Origin: Arenibacter catalasegens
GTDB lineage: Bacteria > Bacteroidota > Bacteroidia > Flavobacteriales > Flavobacteriaceae
DNA length: 64,000 nt
Direction of reading: 5' to 3'
Assembly: GCF_002909235.1 (NCBI RefSeq)
Contig: NZ_PHQQ01000007.1
Location: 62,001 to 126,000 of the forward strand
Of the stretch, positions 34,984 through 44,387 are shown in pieces (position 1 is the first letter of the stretch; every line of letters starts with the position of its first letter). The notes beneath the pieces were generated by a model that was not told the DNA's origin, made no database searches, and was given only the letters and a program-made list of their open reading frames with translations. Both the position numbers and the translations under genes were made by a program.

Positions 34984-35541
34984 TTATTTTTTCCACTTAA
35001 TATTGCATCCCATGCTGGGTTTTTGATTGGTATTTACTTCTGCTCCAGCAAGTAGGGCGTCCATGGCGCCTTTTAGATCTGCTCCATTCACCTGGGTTCC
35101 ATTGCCAGGGCGGGAGTTGTCAAACTGACCTCGATACACTAATTTTAAATCATCGTCGAATAAGTAGAAATCCGGGGTACAGGCTGCATCGTAGGCTTTG
35201 GCGACCTCTTGCGACTCATCGTACAAATATGGGAAAGTATACTTTTGCTCTACACTGATTAATTTCATTAAATGAGGCGCATCCTGCGGATAGTTTTCCA
35301 CGTCGTTACTGGAAATTGCAATAAATAAAATATCTTTATGTTGGTATTCCATAGCTGTTTTAACTATTTCGGTATTAAGATGCTTTACAAATGGGCAGTG
35401 GTTGCAAATAAACATGATTACGGTGCCCTTGGAGCCTTTTAATTCATGAAGGCTTTTGCGTTTATCCGATGTGGTGTCGAGCAATTTAAAGTTTGGGGCT
35501 ACGGTCCCTAAGGGTAACATTTTACTAAGTGTATTGGCCAT
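34984..35541 (-). CDS. Thioredoxin-fold protein (Prx-like-1 group)
   Basis: A 185-residue AhpC/TSA-like protein. The N-terminal GTVAPNFKLLDTTSDKRKSL leads to MFICNHCPFVKHL, whose CNHC pair replaces the usual thioredoxin CxxC and marks the PRX_like1 family. CTPDFYLFD and RGQFDNSRPGN are other family blocks. No signal peptide, so cytoplasmic. Substrate unknown; a disulfide or peroxide reductase role is inferred. It converges with the YfiT-like gene. Confidence 0.88.
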   Translation of the reverse strand: MANTLSKMLPLGTVAPNFKLLDTTSDKRKSLHELKGSKGTVIMFICNHCPFVKHLNTEIVKTAMEYQHKDILFIAISSNDVENYPQDAPHLMKLISVEQKYTFPYLYDESQEVAKAYDAACTPDFYLFDDDLKLVYRGQFDNSRPGNGTQVNGADLKGAMDALLAGAEVNTNQKPSMGCNIKWKK

Positions 35542-35650
35542 GACTTTAATATTTAGAGGATAGGTCCTTTACAAAGTTAAATCAAATTGAAGTTACTTGT
35601 ATAAGGATCGGACATTTGTTGTTTATAGGTTAGCCTTTAGATTATTGGTA

Positions 35651-35956
35651 ATGAGAAATTCTTATACAAACTTATTGGAAGTGATATTCGACGTGAAAAA
35701 AGCGGGTTTCACAGAGGATTTAAATTTATGTGAAGTGGGAATAGAAACTAAAAAATTAAAACGGATTCATTCCTCAAAGGAATTGAATGTAGTTCAATAC
35801 TATAGATTTGAGGGAATGAGCGATCCGGATGATAATATGATTCTATATGCTATAGAAACTTCAAGTGGTGACAAGGGCCTTTTGGTTGATGCCTACGGAG
35901 TGTATTCCGGTAATGTCCCTAGAGCAATTATTGATAAATTGAGAATTGTTAGATGA
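35651..35956 (+). CDS. Conserved hypothetical protein upstream of csaA
   Basis: About 101 residues from the ATG at 35651 (MRNSYTNLLEVIFDVKKAGF); the frame opens at 35597, but those residues look like leader. The pattern TEDLNL, YYRFEGMSDPDDNMILYAIE and KGLLVDAYGVYSG is conserved in Bacteroidota proteins sometimes mislabelled phosphoribosylpyrophosphate synthetase. No catalytic motif is visible. Its stop overlaps the csaA start (ATGA). Confidence 0.75.
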   Translation: MRNSYTNLLEVIFDVKKAGFTEDLNLCEVGIETKKLKRIHSSKELNVVQYYRFEGMSDPDDNMILYAIETSSGDKGLLVDAYGVYSGNVPRAIIDKLRIVR

Positions 35957-36291
35957 ACGAAACGATTACTTGGCCTGATTTCTCCAAAATAGATATGAGG
36001 GTAGGCACGATTATAGAAATAAAAGATTTTCCTGAAGCCAAAAATCCTGCCTATCAGATTTACGTGGATTTTGGCCTGGATATTGGGATAAAGAAATCCT
36101 CGGCCCAAATTACGGAAAGGTACTCCAAGGTGGAACTTTTGGGGAAACAGGTAATTGCGGTGGTAAATTTCCCTAAAAAACAAATTGCAAATTTTATGAG
36201 CGAATGTCTTATATTAGGTGCTGTTGACGGTTCCGACGTAATATTGTTGCAACCGGAAACAAAAGTATACAACGGACTTAAAATTTCTTAA
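35953..36291 (+). CDS. csaA: CsaA-like tRNA-binding domain protein
   Basis: A 112-residue OB-fold protein of the EMAP-II/CsaA type, dimeric, binding tRNA and in Bacillus acting as a secretion-linked chaperone. The motif FSKIDMRVGTIIEIKDFPEA and the DFGLDIGIKKSSAQIT block match the family, as does FMSECLILGA near the end. It overlaps the preceding gene by four bases and is followed after three bases by a TTG-start symporter gene. Confidence 0.92.
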   Translation: MNETITWPDFSKIDMRVGTIIEIKDFPEAKNPAYQIYVDFGLDIGIKKSSAQITERYSKVELLGKQVIAVVNFPKKQIANFMSECLILGAVDGSDVILLQPETKVYNGLKIS

Positions 36292-36294
36292 TAT

Positions 36295-37215
36295 TTGATT
36301 TCTACCCCCCTGGACAAGATCCATATAGACTTTAATGAACAATCGCTTTGGGTGCTGAACATCGCATTGGCCATGGTTATGTTCGGGATTGCTTTGGATA
36401 TTTCCTTGGATGATTTTAGAAGATTGGTCAGAAAACCAAAACCCCTTTTTATAGGTGTTTTGAGTCAGTTTATTTTATTGCCTGCAGTCACCTTTGTTTT
36501 AGTACTGCTGGTAGAACCGTTACCGAGTATTGCATTGGGTATGTTTATGGTTGCCGCTTGTCCGGGGGGCAATATTTCCAATTTTATTTCGCATTTAGCA
36601 CAAGGGAATACGGCCCTATCCGTTAGTCTAACGGCTGTAGCTACCTTATTGGCTGTGGTTATGACCCCTTTAAACCTTCAATTTTGGGGTTCCTTTTATG
36701 GCCCAACGGCGGACTTGTTGCAAGAAGTTGCCATTTCACCAATTTCAATGATCAAATTAGTAGCATTGATTTTGGGGTTGCCACTAATTTTGGGGATGTC
36801 GCTTAATTATATAAGGCCTAACTGGGCAATGAAAACAGCCAAGGTATTGAAAGCACTATCCCTAATATTTTTTATAGTGCTAATTTTTGTAGCCTTATAT
36901 GATAATAGGGATATTTTTATGGATTACGTACTCTACGTATTTTGGATCGTGGTTTTACATAACCTTTTGGCATTTGTTACCGGATATTCGGTGGCGAGTG
37001 TTCTAGGCCTTTCACAGAAGAATAAAAGAACCATAGCCATAGAAACTGGAATCCAGAATTCAGGATTAGGCCTTCTCCTTATATTTACTTTTTTTGACGG
37101 AATGGGTGGGATGGCACTTTTGGCGGCTTTTTGGGGAATATGGCACTTGGTGTCCGGATTAACCTTGGCCACTTTATGGGGATACAAACCAATTGATAAA
37201 AAAGAACTTGTTTGA
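36295..37215 (+). CDS. Bile acid:sodium symporter (SBF) family transporter
   Basis: An inner-membrane sodium-coupled transporter of 306 residues with nine to ten hydrophobic helices. The hallmark crossover region is AACPGGNISNFISHLAQGNTALS; NSGLGL near residue 260 is the second. Start is TTG at 36295, three bases after csaA. Substrate unknown; relatives move bile acids, pantoate or other organic anions. Its stop overlaps the next start (TTGA). Confidence 0.9.
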   Translation: MISTPLDKIHIDFNEQSLWVLNIALAMVMFGIALDISLDDFRRLVRKPKPLFIGVLSQFILLPAVTFVLVLLVEPLPSIALGMFMVAACPGGNISNFISHLAQGNTALSVSLTAVATLLAVVMTPLNLQFWGSFYGPTADLLQEVAISPISMIKLVALILGLPLILGMSLNYIRPNWAMKTAKVLKALSLIFFIVLIFVALYDNRDIFMDYVLYVFWIVVLHNLLAFVTGYSVASVLGLSQKNKRTIAIETGIQNSGLGLLLIFTFFDGMGGMALLAAFWGIWHLVSGLTLATLWGYKPIDKKELV

Positions 37216-38252
37216 AGAAAATTGGATATCTTTTTTTTGGGGTATGGATCCGTACGGCACTAACTTGTTATTTTTCCAAGATAAAGGTTGATGGTCTGCA
37301 CCATGTGCCTTCAGGAAAGCCTTTAATGTTTTTGGCAAATCATCAAAATGCTTTGCTAGACGCCCTTCTAATTGCAACTCATTGCAATCGGAAGCCTTAT
37401 TTTTTAACAAGGTCGGATGTGTTTAAAACATCAATATTAAAAATGCTTTTCGAATTTTTGCGGATGATCCCAGTGTATAGAATCAGGGATGGTAAGGATT
37501 CCTTGAAAGGGAATACTGCTATTTTTGAACGTTGTTCGAGTCTTTTGCTAGAAGGAGAGGCCATTCTTATTTTTCCGGAAGGGAACCATTCCTTGCAACG
37601 TAGGGTCCGGCCTCTGAGCAAAGGCTTTACGCGTATTTTGTTTTTGGCTTTGGAAAACAACCCTTCAATGGAGATAGGCATTATACCTATTGGTGTGAAT
37701 TACGCAAGTGCAGCACATTTTCCCGACAAAGCAGCCTTGTATTATGGCAGGGAAATAATAGTTCAGGATTTTTTTGATAAGGACGATTTATCCGGATCTA
37801 CAAACCGATTGAAGCAGGAAGTGTATCATCAATTAAAAAAACTAACCGCGCATATAGAGGTACAGGCCAATTACGATAGTATAGCACAAAAATTAGATAA
37901 CTCCGATGTGGATTATTTAGATCCCAAAGCGGTTAATCTAGTTTTGGAGAAAGAGGAAATAATAATAATACCTAAATCCAACGGAAAAGCTTCGATAATC
38001 AAATACTTATTTAAAGGCTTATTTATTGTACTGAATTTCCCTATGATAATTTTATGGTCCATGTTCATTAGGCCTAAAGTAAAAGAACTGGAATTTCTGA
38101 GTACTACTCGATTTATGTTTGTCTTATTGTTTTACCCATTCCAAATTCTTTTTATTGGGTTAGGAGCGTTTATGCTCTATAATGGGCAGATGGTATTGGC
38201 TATTTGCTTGTTACACCTCATACTAAATGTCGTTCTAGTAAAGTTGCAATGA
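37212..38252 (+). CDS. PlsC-type 1-acyl-sn-glycerol-3-phosphate acyltransferase family protein
   Basis: A 346-residue membrane-associated acyltransferase. The catalytic block NHQNALLDALL and the FPEGNHS motif are present, with GIIPIGVNY as the third conserved segment. Hydrophobic helices near the C-terminus (about 270-345) anchor it. It starts with TTG overlapping the symporter stop. It may acylate lysophospholipids or make ornithine-type lipids; the family is broad. Confidence 0.88.
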   Translation: MKKIGYLFFGVWIRTALTCYFSKIKVDGLHHVPSGKPLMFLANHQNALLDALLIATHCNRKPYFLTRSDVFKTSILKMLFEFLRMIPVYRIRDGKDSLKGNTAIFERCSSLLLEGEAILIFPEGNHSLQRRVRPLSKGFTRILFLALENNPSMEIGIIPIGVNYASAAHFPDKAALYYGREIIVQDFFDKDDLSGSTNRLKQEVYHQLKKLTAHIEVQANYDSIAQKLDNSDVDYLDPKAVNLVLEKEEIIIIPKSNGKASIIKYLFKGLFIVLNFPMIILWSMFIRPKVKELEFLSTTRFMFVLLFYPFQILFIGLGAFMLYNGQMVLAICLLHLILNVVLVKLQ

Positions 38253-38367
38253 GGAGGTTAGTCTAAAAGTTTTGATATGTGATACACTTCCCATTTCGGG
38301 ACATAATGGTAATGGGACACTGTCTTGAGGTACCGGGAGAATAATTTGGGGGAAATGTGTAAATAAA

Positions 38368-38392
38368 AACGGCCCCATATTCAAGGGCCGTT
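38368..38392. terminator. Bidirectional terminator
   Basis: AACGGCCC and GGGCCGTT with a 9-base loop, A-rich before and T-rich after, between the convergent acyltransferase and DUF3276 genes. Confidence 0.85.
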
Positions 38393-38416
38393 ATGTTTTA
38401 TAAAAAGATAAATGGA

Positions 38417-38788
38417 TTAAATATCGTCAAAGCTTACGTCTGTAAAACTGTCGGTAGAGTTTATGGATCCATTTTCCTCAGAATCTTCCTTCTTAAAATC
38501 TTTTTGATGACGTTCTGATATTACTTCTGAACCCTTTTCATCAATAATATAGTCCATCATCTCATCTAAATTCTCCTTGAAGGCGGTAAAGTCTTCTTTA
38601 TATAAATAAATCTTGTGTTTCTTATAATGAAAAGAGCCATCATCATGAGTAAATTTTTTGCTTTCAGTAACAGTTAAATAATAATCACCTGCTTTTGTGC
38701 TTCTAACATCGAAAAAATAAGTTCTTCTTCCTGCCCGTAAAACTTTTGAATAAATTTCTTCTTGGTCCATTAAATCTTTATCGCTCAT
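38417..38788 (-). CDS. DUF3276 / PUR-alpha-like nucleic-acid-binding protein
   Basis: A 123-residue protein of the bacterial PUR family, which in Borrelia and Bacteroidota binds single-stranded DNA or RNA. The core is KVLRAGRRTYFFDVRSTKAG, LTVTESKK and KHKIYLYKEDFTAF. The acidic Ser/Asp-rich tail after residue 95 is low complexity. It lies downstream of the ABC exporter on the same strand, 80 bases away. Confidence 0.9.
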   Translation of the reverse strand: MSDKDLMDQEEIYSKVLRAGRRTYFFDVRSTKAGDYYLTVTESKKFTHDDGSFHYKKHKIYLYKEDFTAFKENLDEMMDYIIDEKGSEVISERHQKDFKKEDSEENGSINSTDSFTDVSFDDI

Positions 38789-38868
38789 TTCGTCTAGTGT
38801 ATAGTTAATTTTTCATAGGTATATATCTGTCAAAAGTGGAAAAAAAAACCTAATCTAACAACATTTTT

Positions 38869-40623
38869 CTATTTTTCTTTTTCAGAAAGTTGGTGCCTAT
38901 ACAGCTCTTTGTAGTATCCTTCAACAGAATTTAATTCTTCATGTGTCCCTTGCTGCATTAATTTTCCGTTCTCGAGAACTATTATTTTATCCGCGTTTTT
39001 GGCAGAAGAAACCCTATGACTAACTATAAGAGTGGTCTTGTTTTTGGATTCATTTTTCAGTTGATTTAAAATTTCCTCTTCGGTTTCCGTGTCAACAGCA
39101 GAAAGACAATCGTCAAACAGATATATTTGCGGATCCTTGAGGAGTGCACGCGCAATGGAAACACGTTGTTTTTGACCTCCACTTAGGGTAATGCCCCTTT
39201 CTCCCAAGATGGTTTCATACTGTTTGGTAAAGCCCATAATGTTTTCGTGTACAACCGCTTTCTTGGCTACGGCGATAATTTCCTCATCTGTGGATTTTTC
39301 CTTGCCAAATTTTATGTTGTTTTTGATAGAGTCCGAGAAAAGAAATGCATCTTGAGGAACGGCACCAATCGATTTTCGTAAGCTTTGTAGATTTAATTCC
39401 TTAATTGGAATCTCATCAATAAGAATTTCTCCAGAGTCGATGTCGTACAATCTGGCAATAAGGTCTAAAATGGTCGATTTTCCAGATCCTGTTTTTCCAA
39501 GGATGGCAACGGTCTCTCCTTTATTTATGGTAAATGATATATTGTTTAAGGCTGTAATGTTGGTGTCTTCATAAGTGAAGGTGACATTTTTAAACTCCAC
39601 TTTTCCTGATATTGGGGTATCCTTGTCTACGGTACTTACTATATTGGGCTCTTCCTGCAAAAATTGATTTATCCTTTTTTGCGATGCTTCTGCCCTTTGC
39701 ACAATAGATGTTACCCAACCTACGACCGCTACTGGCCATGTTAGCATGTTTACATATAAAATAAATTCGGCAATGATACCTATTGAGGCTATTTCGCCGT
39801 CTATATATTGTTTACCACCAACGTAGATGACAAAAATATTACTTATCCCGATCAACAAGATCATCAATGGAAAAAACCAGGCATTCACCTTGGCCAGATC
39901 CATACTTTTGTCTTTCCCATCCAGAGCCAAATGTTTTAGTTCCGCGTTTACCTTGGGTTCCAAAGCATACGCCTTTATAACAGAAATTCCGGAAAAAGAT
40001 TCCTGGGTAAAAGTAGATAGCGTGGATAAAAATTCTTGAACAACAGTACTGCGCTTATGAATGATCTTACTGATCTGATAAATTAGTACAGACAATATAG
40101 GTAAGGGCAACAAGGCGTATAGCGCCAATACAGGCGCTTTTATAAACATAAGGGGAACAAGGCAAACGAAAAGTGTTAGTGTTTGAATACCATACATTAT
40201 GGCAGGGCCACCGTAAAGCCTAACCTGGTTGACATCCTCACTAATTCTATTCATTAAATCTCCAGTTCTGTTCTTTTTGTAGAAATTAAGGCTTAAAAGC
40301 TGATAGTGGTCAAACACTTCATTTTTTAGATCGTACTCTATGTATCTGGAAACATTAATGATTGTCTGCCTCATTAGAAAGGTAAAAAAGCCAGATAGTA
40401 ATGCCGCTCCCACGATAATTAGGATGTATTCCAGAAGCATTTCCTTGGCTTCGGACTTTACAATATCATTGCCAATATAACCCTCTACGACTTCAATGGA
40501 TTTTTTTACATAAGAAGGCATAACCAGTTGAAAAATACGGGCTATCATTGTGATTACAATACCGACAAGGAGTTTAAATCGATACTTTTTAAAATATTTA
40601 TTTAGATGTTTAAGTTCTTTCAT
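38869..40623 (-). CDS. ABC exporter, fused permease-ATPase, with Asp after Walker B
   Basis: A type-IV half transporter of 584 residues: six membrane helices (about 1-320) and a C-terminal ATPase with Walker A GKTGSGKS, Q-loop, signature LSGGQKQR and switch His (IVSHRVSSA). Walker B reads IYLFDDCLSAVD, so Asp stands where the catalytic Glu of MsbA-type proteins is. MdlA/YheI-type halves of heterodimeric exporters share this. No second half-transporter gene is adjacent. Lipid or drug export is possible. Divergent from nusB. Confidence 0.92.
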   Translation of the reverse strand: MKELKHLNKYFKKYRFKLLVGIVITMIARIFQLVMPSYVKKSIEVVEGYIGNDIVKSEAKEMLLEYILIIVGAALLSGFFTFLMRQTIINVSRYIEYDLKNEVFDHYQLLSLNFYKKNRTGDLMNRISEDVNQVRLYGGPAIMYGIQTLTLFVCLVPLMFIKAPVLALYALLPLPILSVLIYQISKIIHKRSTVVQEFLSTLSTFTQESFSGISVIKAYALEPKVNAELKHLALDGKDKSMDLAKVNAWFFPLMILLIGISNIFVIYVGGKQYIDGEIASIGIIAEFILYVNMLTWPVAVVGWVTSIVQRAEASQKRINQFLQEEPNIVSTVDKDTPISGKVEFKNVTFTYEDTNITALNNISFTINKGETVAILGKTGSGKSTILDLIARLYDIDSGEILIDEIPIKELNLQSLRKSIGAVPQDAFLFSDSIKNNIKFGKEKSTDEEIIAVAKKAVVHENIMGFTKQYETILGERGITLSGGQKQRVSIARALLKDPQIYLFDDCLSAVDTETEEEILNQLKNESKNKTTLIVSHRVSSAKNADKIIVLENGKLMQQGTHEELNSVEGYYKELYRHQLSEKEK

Positions 40624-40755
40624 CCGATAGTAAACAGAAATTGCAGCATTTATGGATTACAATTCGGCAAAGATAGTTTTTTGAATCTTAAACAAATGTT
40701 ATAAAACACATAAGATAATACCGAAAAACGTAGCTAGGATTAAAAAATATAATCC

Positions 40756-40763
40756 TACTTTTG
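40756..40763 (+). promoter_or_regulatory. Putative -7 promoter box of nusB
   Basis: TACTTTTG matches TAnnTTTG, 41 bases before the nusB start. Confidence 0.5.
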
Positions 40764-40803
40764 TACCCGAAAGTTTTATTTATTTTACTAAAGTTCTTTA
40801 AAA

Positions 40804-41751
40804 ATGCTTACAAGAAGGCACATTAGGGTTAAAGTTATGCAATGTATTTATGCATTGACACAATCGAAGGATGATTCGCTTGAAAAACAGGAAAAATTTT
40901 TGAGAGTAAGCATAGAAAACATGTACACCCTTTACTTGTTAATGCTGAGTCTTTTCATAGAATTGCACGAAAGGGCACAGAATCAGGTAAACCTTTCTTC
41001 CAAAAAATATCTAACAAACACCTCGGATTCCTTTCCAAACAAGGAAAAGTTTCTGGGTAATAAATTACTTCTTCAAATTTCTGGTAACAAGTCTTTAAAG
41101 GATGAGTTGTCTAAAAGAAAACTGAACAATTGGTATTTAAACGAGGAGTATATTAAGATTATATATAAGGAGATAATGGAAAGCGATGTATATGCTACTT
41201 ATATGTCCACTGCCACTAGTACATACGATGAGGATAAAAAGCTGGTTTTAGATCTGTTTCGAGAGATCATTGCTCCTAACGAAAAGATTTATGATTATTT
41301 TGAAGATGATAAATTAACCTGGGTAGATGATATTCCTATCGTAAATACTTATCTCTTAAAGCAGTTTAAAAAAGTAAAGGAAAGTAGTGTTCCATCTTAT
41401 TTTTTACCACCCCTTTTTAAGGATGAGGATGATATGGTGTATGCCAATAGACTTTTGACGAAAACGCTACTGAACAATGCGAAATTGGAAAATGAGATCG
41501 AAGGTAAAACCCCGAATTGGGATAAAGATAGGATTGCTGATATTGATGCCATATTATTAAAAATGGCAATTTGTGAGTTACTTAACTTTCCATCGATACC
41601 GGAGAGAGTTACCATAAACGAGTTTTTAGAAATTGCCAAGGAATATTCAACACCTAAAAGTAGCATATTCATCAATGGAATATTGGATAAGTTGGTAAGG
41701 GAGTATAAGGAGGCCGGCAAACTAAAAAAAGTGGGTAGAGGTTTATTGTAA
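40804..41751 (+). CDS. nusB: Transcription antitermination factor NusB, long Bacteroidota form
   Basis: NusB with NusE (S10) forms the antitermination complex on rRNA operons. This protein has 315 residues, about twice E. coli NusB. The conserved N-terminal MLTRRHIRVKVMQCIYALTQ and the C-terminal NusB core (DAILLKMAICELLNFPSIPE, RVTINEFLEIAKEYSTPKSS, IFINGILDKLVREY) are separated by a long helical insert (about 35-200), as in other Bacteroidota. DUF1573 and yajC follow, a common order in this family of bacteria. Confidence 0.94.
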   Translation: MLTRRHIRVKVMQCIYALTQSKDDSLEKQEKFLRVSIENMYTLYLLMLSLFIELHERAQNQVNLSSKKYLTNTSDSFPNKEKFLGNKLLLQISGNKSLKDELSKRKLNNWYLNEEYIKIIYKEIMESDVYATYMSTATSTYDEDKKLVLDLFREIIAPNEKIYDYFEDDKLTWVDDIPIVNTYLLKQFKKVKESSVPSYFLPPLFKDEDDMVYANRLLTKTLLNNAKLENEIEGKTPNWDKDRIADIDAILLKMAICELLNFPSIPERVTINEFLEIAKEYSTPKSSIFINGILDKLVREYKEAGKLKKVGRGLL

Positions 41752-41763
41752 GTAAATATTCCT

Positions 41764-41771
41764 TAATTTTG
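41764..41771 (+). promoter_or_regulatory. Putative -7 box upstream of the DUF1573 gene
   Basis: TAATTTTG matches TAnnTTTG 13 bases after nusB, so the DUF1573-yajC pair may have its own promoter. Confidence 0.4.
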
Positions 41772-41882
41772 CGCAAAATAAAAATTAAAACAGTTGAAAT
41801 GAGCTACAGGAATTCTTGAAATCGATCAAGATGTTTAATGGCGAATTACTTCTGACTTTTAAAAACAATTAAATATAAACAG

Positions 41883-42356
41883 ATGAAAAGATTATTCTTA
41901 ACCTTAAGTGTTTTTTCTGTACTTGTGCTTTTTTCGTGTAAAGAAAAAGCCTCCAGTAAAATCGAAGCCTCCAATGTAGAAGTTGCTGCTGAAAGAGATG
42001 CAGCCTCAAAAAGTCTTCCAGTAATGGAGTTCGATAAAGTAGAACATGATTTTGGATCGATCGATCAAAACGCACCACAAGAAACTATTTTTACTTTTAC
42101 AAATACTGGTGATGCTCCATTGATTATTACCGACGCAAAAAGTAGCTGTGGATGTACTATTCCAGAATTTCCAAAGAATACTCCAATTGCACCAGGTGAA
42201 AAAGGTGAAATGTTGGTTAAGTTCAATGGCTCTGGGCAAAATCAGATTACCAAAAATATTACCGTTACTGCCAACACTAGCAAAGGAACGGAAACTCTTA
42301 CAATTAAAGCATTTGTAACTCCTAAAGGAGCAGGTCCTGTAGGTCCTGTTAAATAA
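41883..42356 (+). CDS. DUF1573 domain lipoprotein
   Basis: A 157-residue predicted lipoprotein with signal MKRLFLTLSVFSVLVLFSCK and Cys19 as lipidation site. The DUF1573 (ASH-like beta-sandwich) core reads KVEHDFGSIDQN, FTFTNTGDAPLIITDAKSSC, then GCTIPEFPKNTPIAPGEKG. Function unknown; genes of this type are often next to yajC, as here (12 bases). Confidence 0.92.
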   Translation: MKRLFLTLSVFSVLVLFSCKEKASSKIEASNVEVAAERDAASKSLPVMEFDKVEHDFGSIDQNAPQETIFTFTNTGDAPLIITDAKSSCGCTIPEFPKNTPIAPGEKGEMLVKFNGSGQNQITKNITVTANTSKGTETLTIKAFVTPKGAGPVGPVK

Positions 42357-42368
42357 TTAGATTAAATT

Positions 42369-42656
42369 ATGTTAGAACAATATCCATATCTTCCGCTTAT
42401 ATTGATGTTTGTAGTGGTTTATTTTTTTATGATAGCCCCGCAAAGAAAACGTCAAAAGCAAGAGAAGAAATTTACAGAGGAGTTAAAAAGAGGAGATAAA
42501 GTGGTTACCAAAAGTGGTATGCACGGAAAAATATTCGAATTAAGTGACAATGATTTTTCCTGCATAATCGAAACTATGGCCGGAAAAATAAAATTTGATC
42601 GTTCCTCTATTTCCATGGAAATGAGTAAAAAATTGAACGAACCCGAAAAGAAATAA
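42369..42656 (+). CDS. yajC: Preprotein translocase subunit YajC
   Basis: Accessory membrane subunit of SecDF-YajC, 95 residues. One transmembrane helix (YLPLILMFVVVYFFMIAP) then the conserved RPQRKRQ-like segment (APQRKRQKQEKKFTEELKRG) and DKVVTKSGMHGKI. It is followed by a strong terminator, so the usual neighbour coaE is not cotranscribed here. Confidence 0.95.
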   Translation: MLEQYPYLPLILMFVVVYFFMIAPQRKRQKQEKKFTEELKRGDKVVTKSGMHGKIFELSDNDFSCIIETMAGKIKFDRSSISMEMSKKLNEPEKK

Positions 42657-42678
42657 TTTCTTCTTGAATAGTATTAGG

Positions 42679-42706
42679 AGCACCAACCAAAAGTTGGTGC
42701 TTTTTT
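42679..42706 (+). terminator. Terminator after yajC
   Basis: AGCACCAAC, CAAAA loop, GTTGGTGC and six Ts. Confidence 0.92.
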
Positions 42707-42751
42707 GTTATAATATTTTGTACATTAAGGGTTTATATACTTCATATTACC

Positions 42752-44071
42752 ATGATACAGAATAGACGCAAATTCATAAAAAAGAGTTCCCTATTGGCAA
42801 TGGGCACTGGAGCAGCATTTTTAATTCCAATGGACTTATTGGCCGCTATTAGAAGGAATATAAGTCCAAACGACAAAATAGGGGTGGGATTGATCGGTTG
42901 CAATGGGATGGGCTTTCACGATTTAAGTTCCATGCTTAAGATGAGTGAAATTCAGGTTGTAGCTCTATGCGACGTGGATGATGGAGTGTTAAGAAAGAGA
43001 ACTGCCGATTTAGAAAAGGCCGGAATAAAAAAGCCGAAGTTATATAAGGACTATAGGGAATTATTGGGAGATAAAGATGTTGATGTGGTAATTATAGGTA
43101 CACCAGATCATTGGCATTGTCTACAGCTTTCAGATGCGGTAAAGGCGGATAAAGACGTGTATTGTGAAAAACCCTTGGCCAATTCCATTGAGGAATGTAA
43201 CCTTATGCTAAATTCCGTGCAGGCAAGTGATCGAATGGTGCAAATAGGGCAGTGGCAAAGGAGTCAGCCCCATTTTGTAGATGCCATAGATTTTGTCCAT
43301 TCCGGAAAATTGGGGGAAATTCGCCTAGCAAAAGCATGGGCCTATCAGGGTTGGATGGGAGCTATTCCTGTTTTGCCAGATACCGCTACACCTGCTGGTG
43401 TGGATTATGATATGTGGTTGGGACCTGCTCCCAAGAAACCTTTTAATGCCAATAGGTTCCATTTTAATTTCAGGTGGTATTGGGATTATGCAGGGGGATT
43501 AATGACGGATTGGGGAGTGCATCTTATGGATTATGCCCTATATGGAATGAAGGCCAATACGCCAAAATCGGTAATGGCGTTGGGCGGTAAGTTCGCTTAT
43601 CCCAATGATGCTTCAGAAACACCGGATACATTGCAGACCGTCTATGAGTATGATGGTTTTTCCATCTTATGGGAACATGCTACAGGGATAGATAATGGTA
43701 ATTACGGCCGAGATCATGGTATTTCCTTTATCGGTAATAATGGCACCCTGGTTTTGGACCGTAAGGGATGGGAAGTAATCGCCGAAAAGGATAAAATGCA
43801 AAGTATACCTTTGCAACAAAACCAAGGAAACGGTCTGGACAATCACACATTAAATTTTATTGAGGCAGTAAAATCCCGTGACGCTTCCAAACTAAAAGCG
43901 CCTTTAAAAGTTGGGTATGATGCTGCTTTGGTTTGCCATATGGGAAACATAGCTTTTAAAACGGGCAACAGAATTTATTGGGACAATTCTTTGGGCCAAT
44001 TTTCTGATGATAGTTCCAATGCATTCATAAATGCGCATTACCATAATGGTTGGGAGTTGCCAAAAGGTTAG
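42752..44071 (+). CDS. Gfo/Idh/MocA family oxidoreductase with Tat-like signal
   Basis: An NAD(P)-dependent sugar or cyclitol oxidoreductase-like protein of 439 residues. The N-terminus NRRKFIKKSSLLAMGTGAAF is a Tat-type signal, so it is probably exported folded with its cofactor. The Rossmann motif VGLIGCNGMG and the catalytic region YCEKPLANS are present; FHFNFRWYWDYAGGLMTDWG lies in the C-terminal domain. Exported members in Bacteroidota act on glycans, for example as glycoside-cleaving NAD enzymes. Substrate unknown. Monocistronic. Confidence 0.88.
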   Translation: MIQNRRKFIKKSSLLAMGTGAAFLIPMDLLAAIRRNISPNDKIGVGLIGCNGMGFHDLSSMLKMSEIQVVALCDVDDGVLRKRTADLEKAGIKKPKLYKDYRELLGDKDVDVVIIGTPDHWHCLQLSDAVKADKDVYCEKPLANSIEECNLMLNSVQASDRMVQIGQWQRSQPHFVDAIDFVHSGKLGEIRLAKAWAYQGWMGAIPVLPDTATPAGVDYDMWLGPAPKKPFNANRFHFNFRWYWDYAGGLMTDWGVHLMDYALYGMKANTPKSVMALGGKFAYPNDASETPDTLQTVYEYDGFSILWEHATGIDNGNYGRDHGISFIGNNGTLVLDRKGWEVIAEKDKMQSIPLQQNQGNGLDNHTLNFIEAVKSRDASKLKAPLKVGYDAALVCHMGNIAFKTGNRIYWDNSLGQFSDDSSNAFINAHYHNGWELPKG

Positions 44072-44387
44072 TAAAAACATCAAAATTATCATTTTCAGTA
44101 GCTTAGTGATGTGAGTTGGGTTTTGAATTGCTAAGTAGTTTATGTTGCAACATTTTGTTATATCGAGCAAATAGCGCATTTCAATTTGGTTTTTGTTCCC
44201 ATCAATTTTCTAGTTCACTTTTAAGTGAGTTCTAATAGGGTTTCTCCATTATAAACAGAAAGGCGTCCGCAAGGTTAGAGAATAAGTAAAATAATGTATA
44301 TTTTGCGGAGATAATATAATTGAGTTCTTAATTTAAATTCCACATCAACCAAACCTTTGTTTTAAAAACTTAATAAAATAAATACTT
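44072..44387. other. Intergenic region before the FAD oxidoreductase gene
   Basis: About 315 bases. I see no frame, tRNA or repeat. A weak ACTT/AAGT hairpin lies near 44220. Presumably the promoter of the FAD oxidoreductase gene is at its end. Confidence 0.35.
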
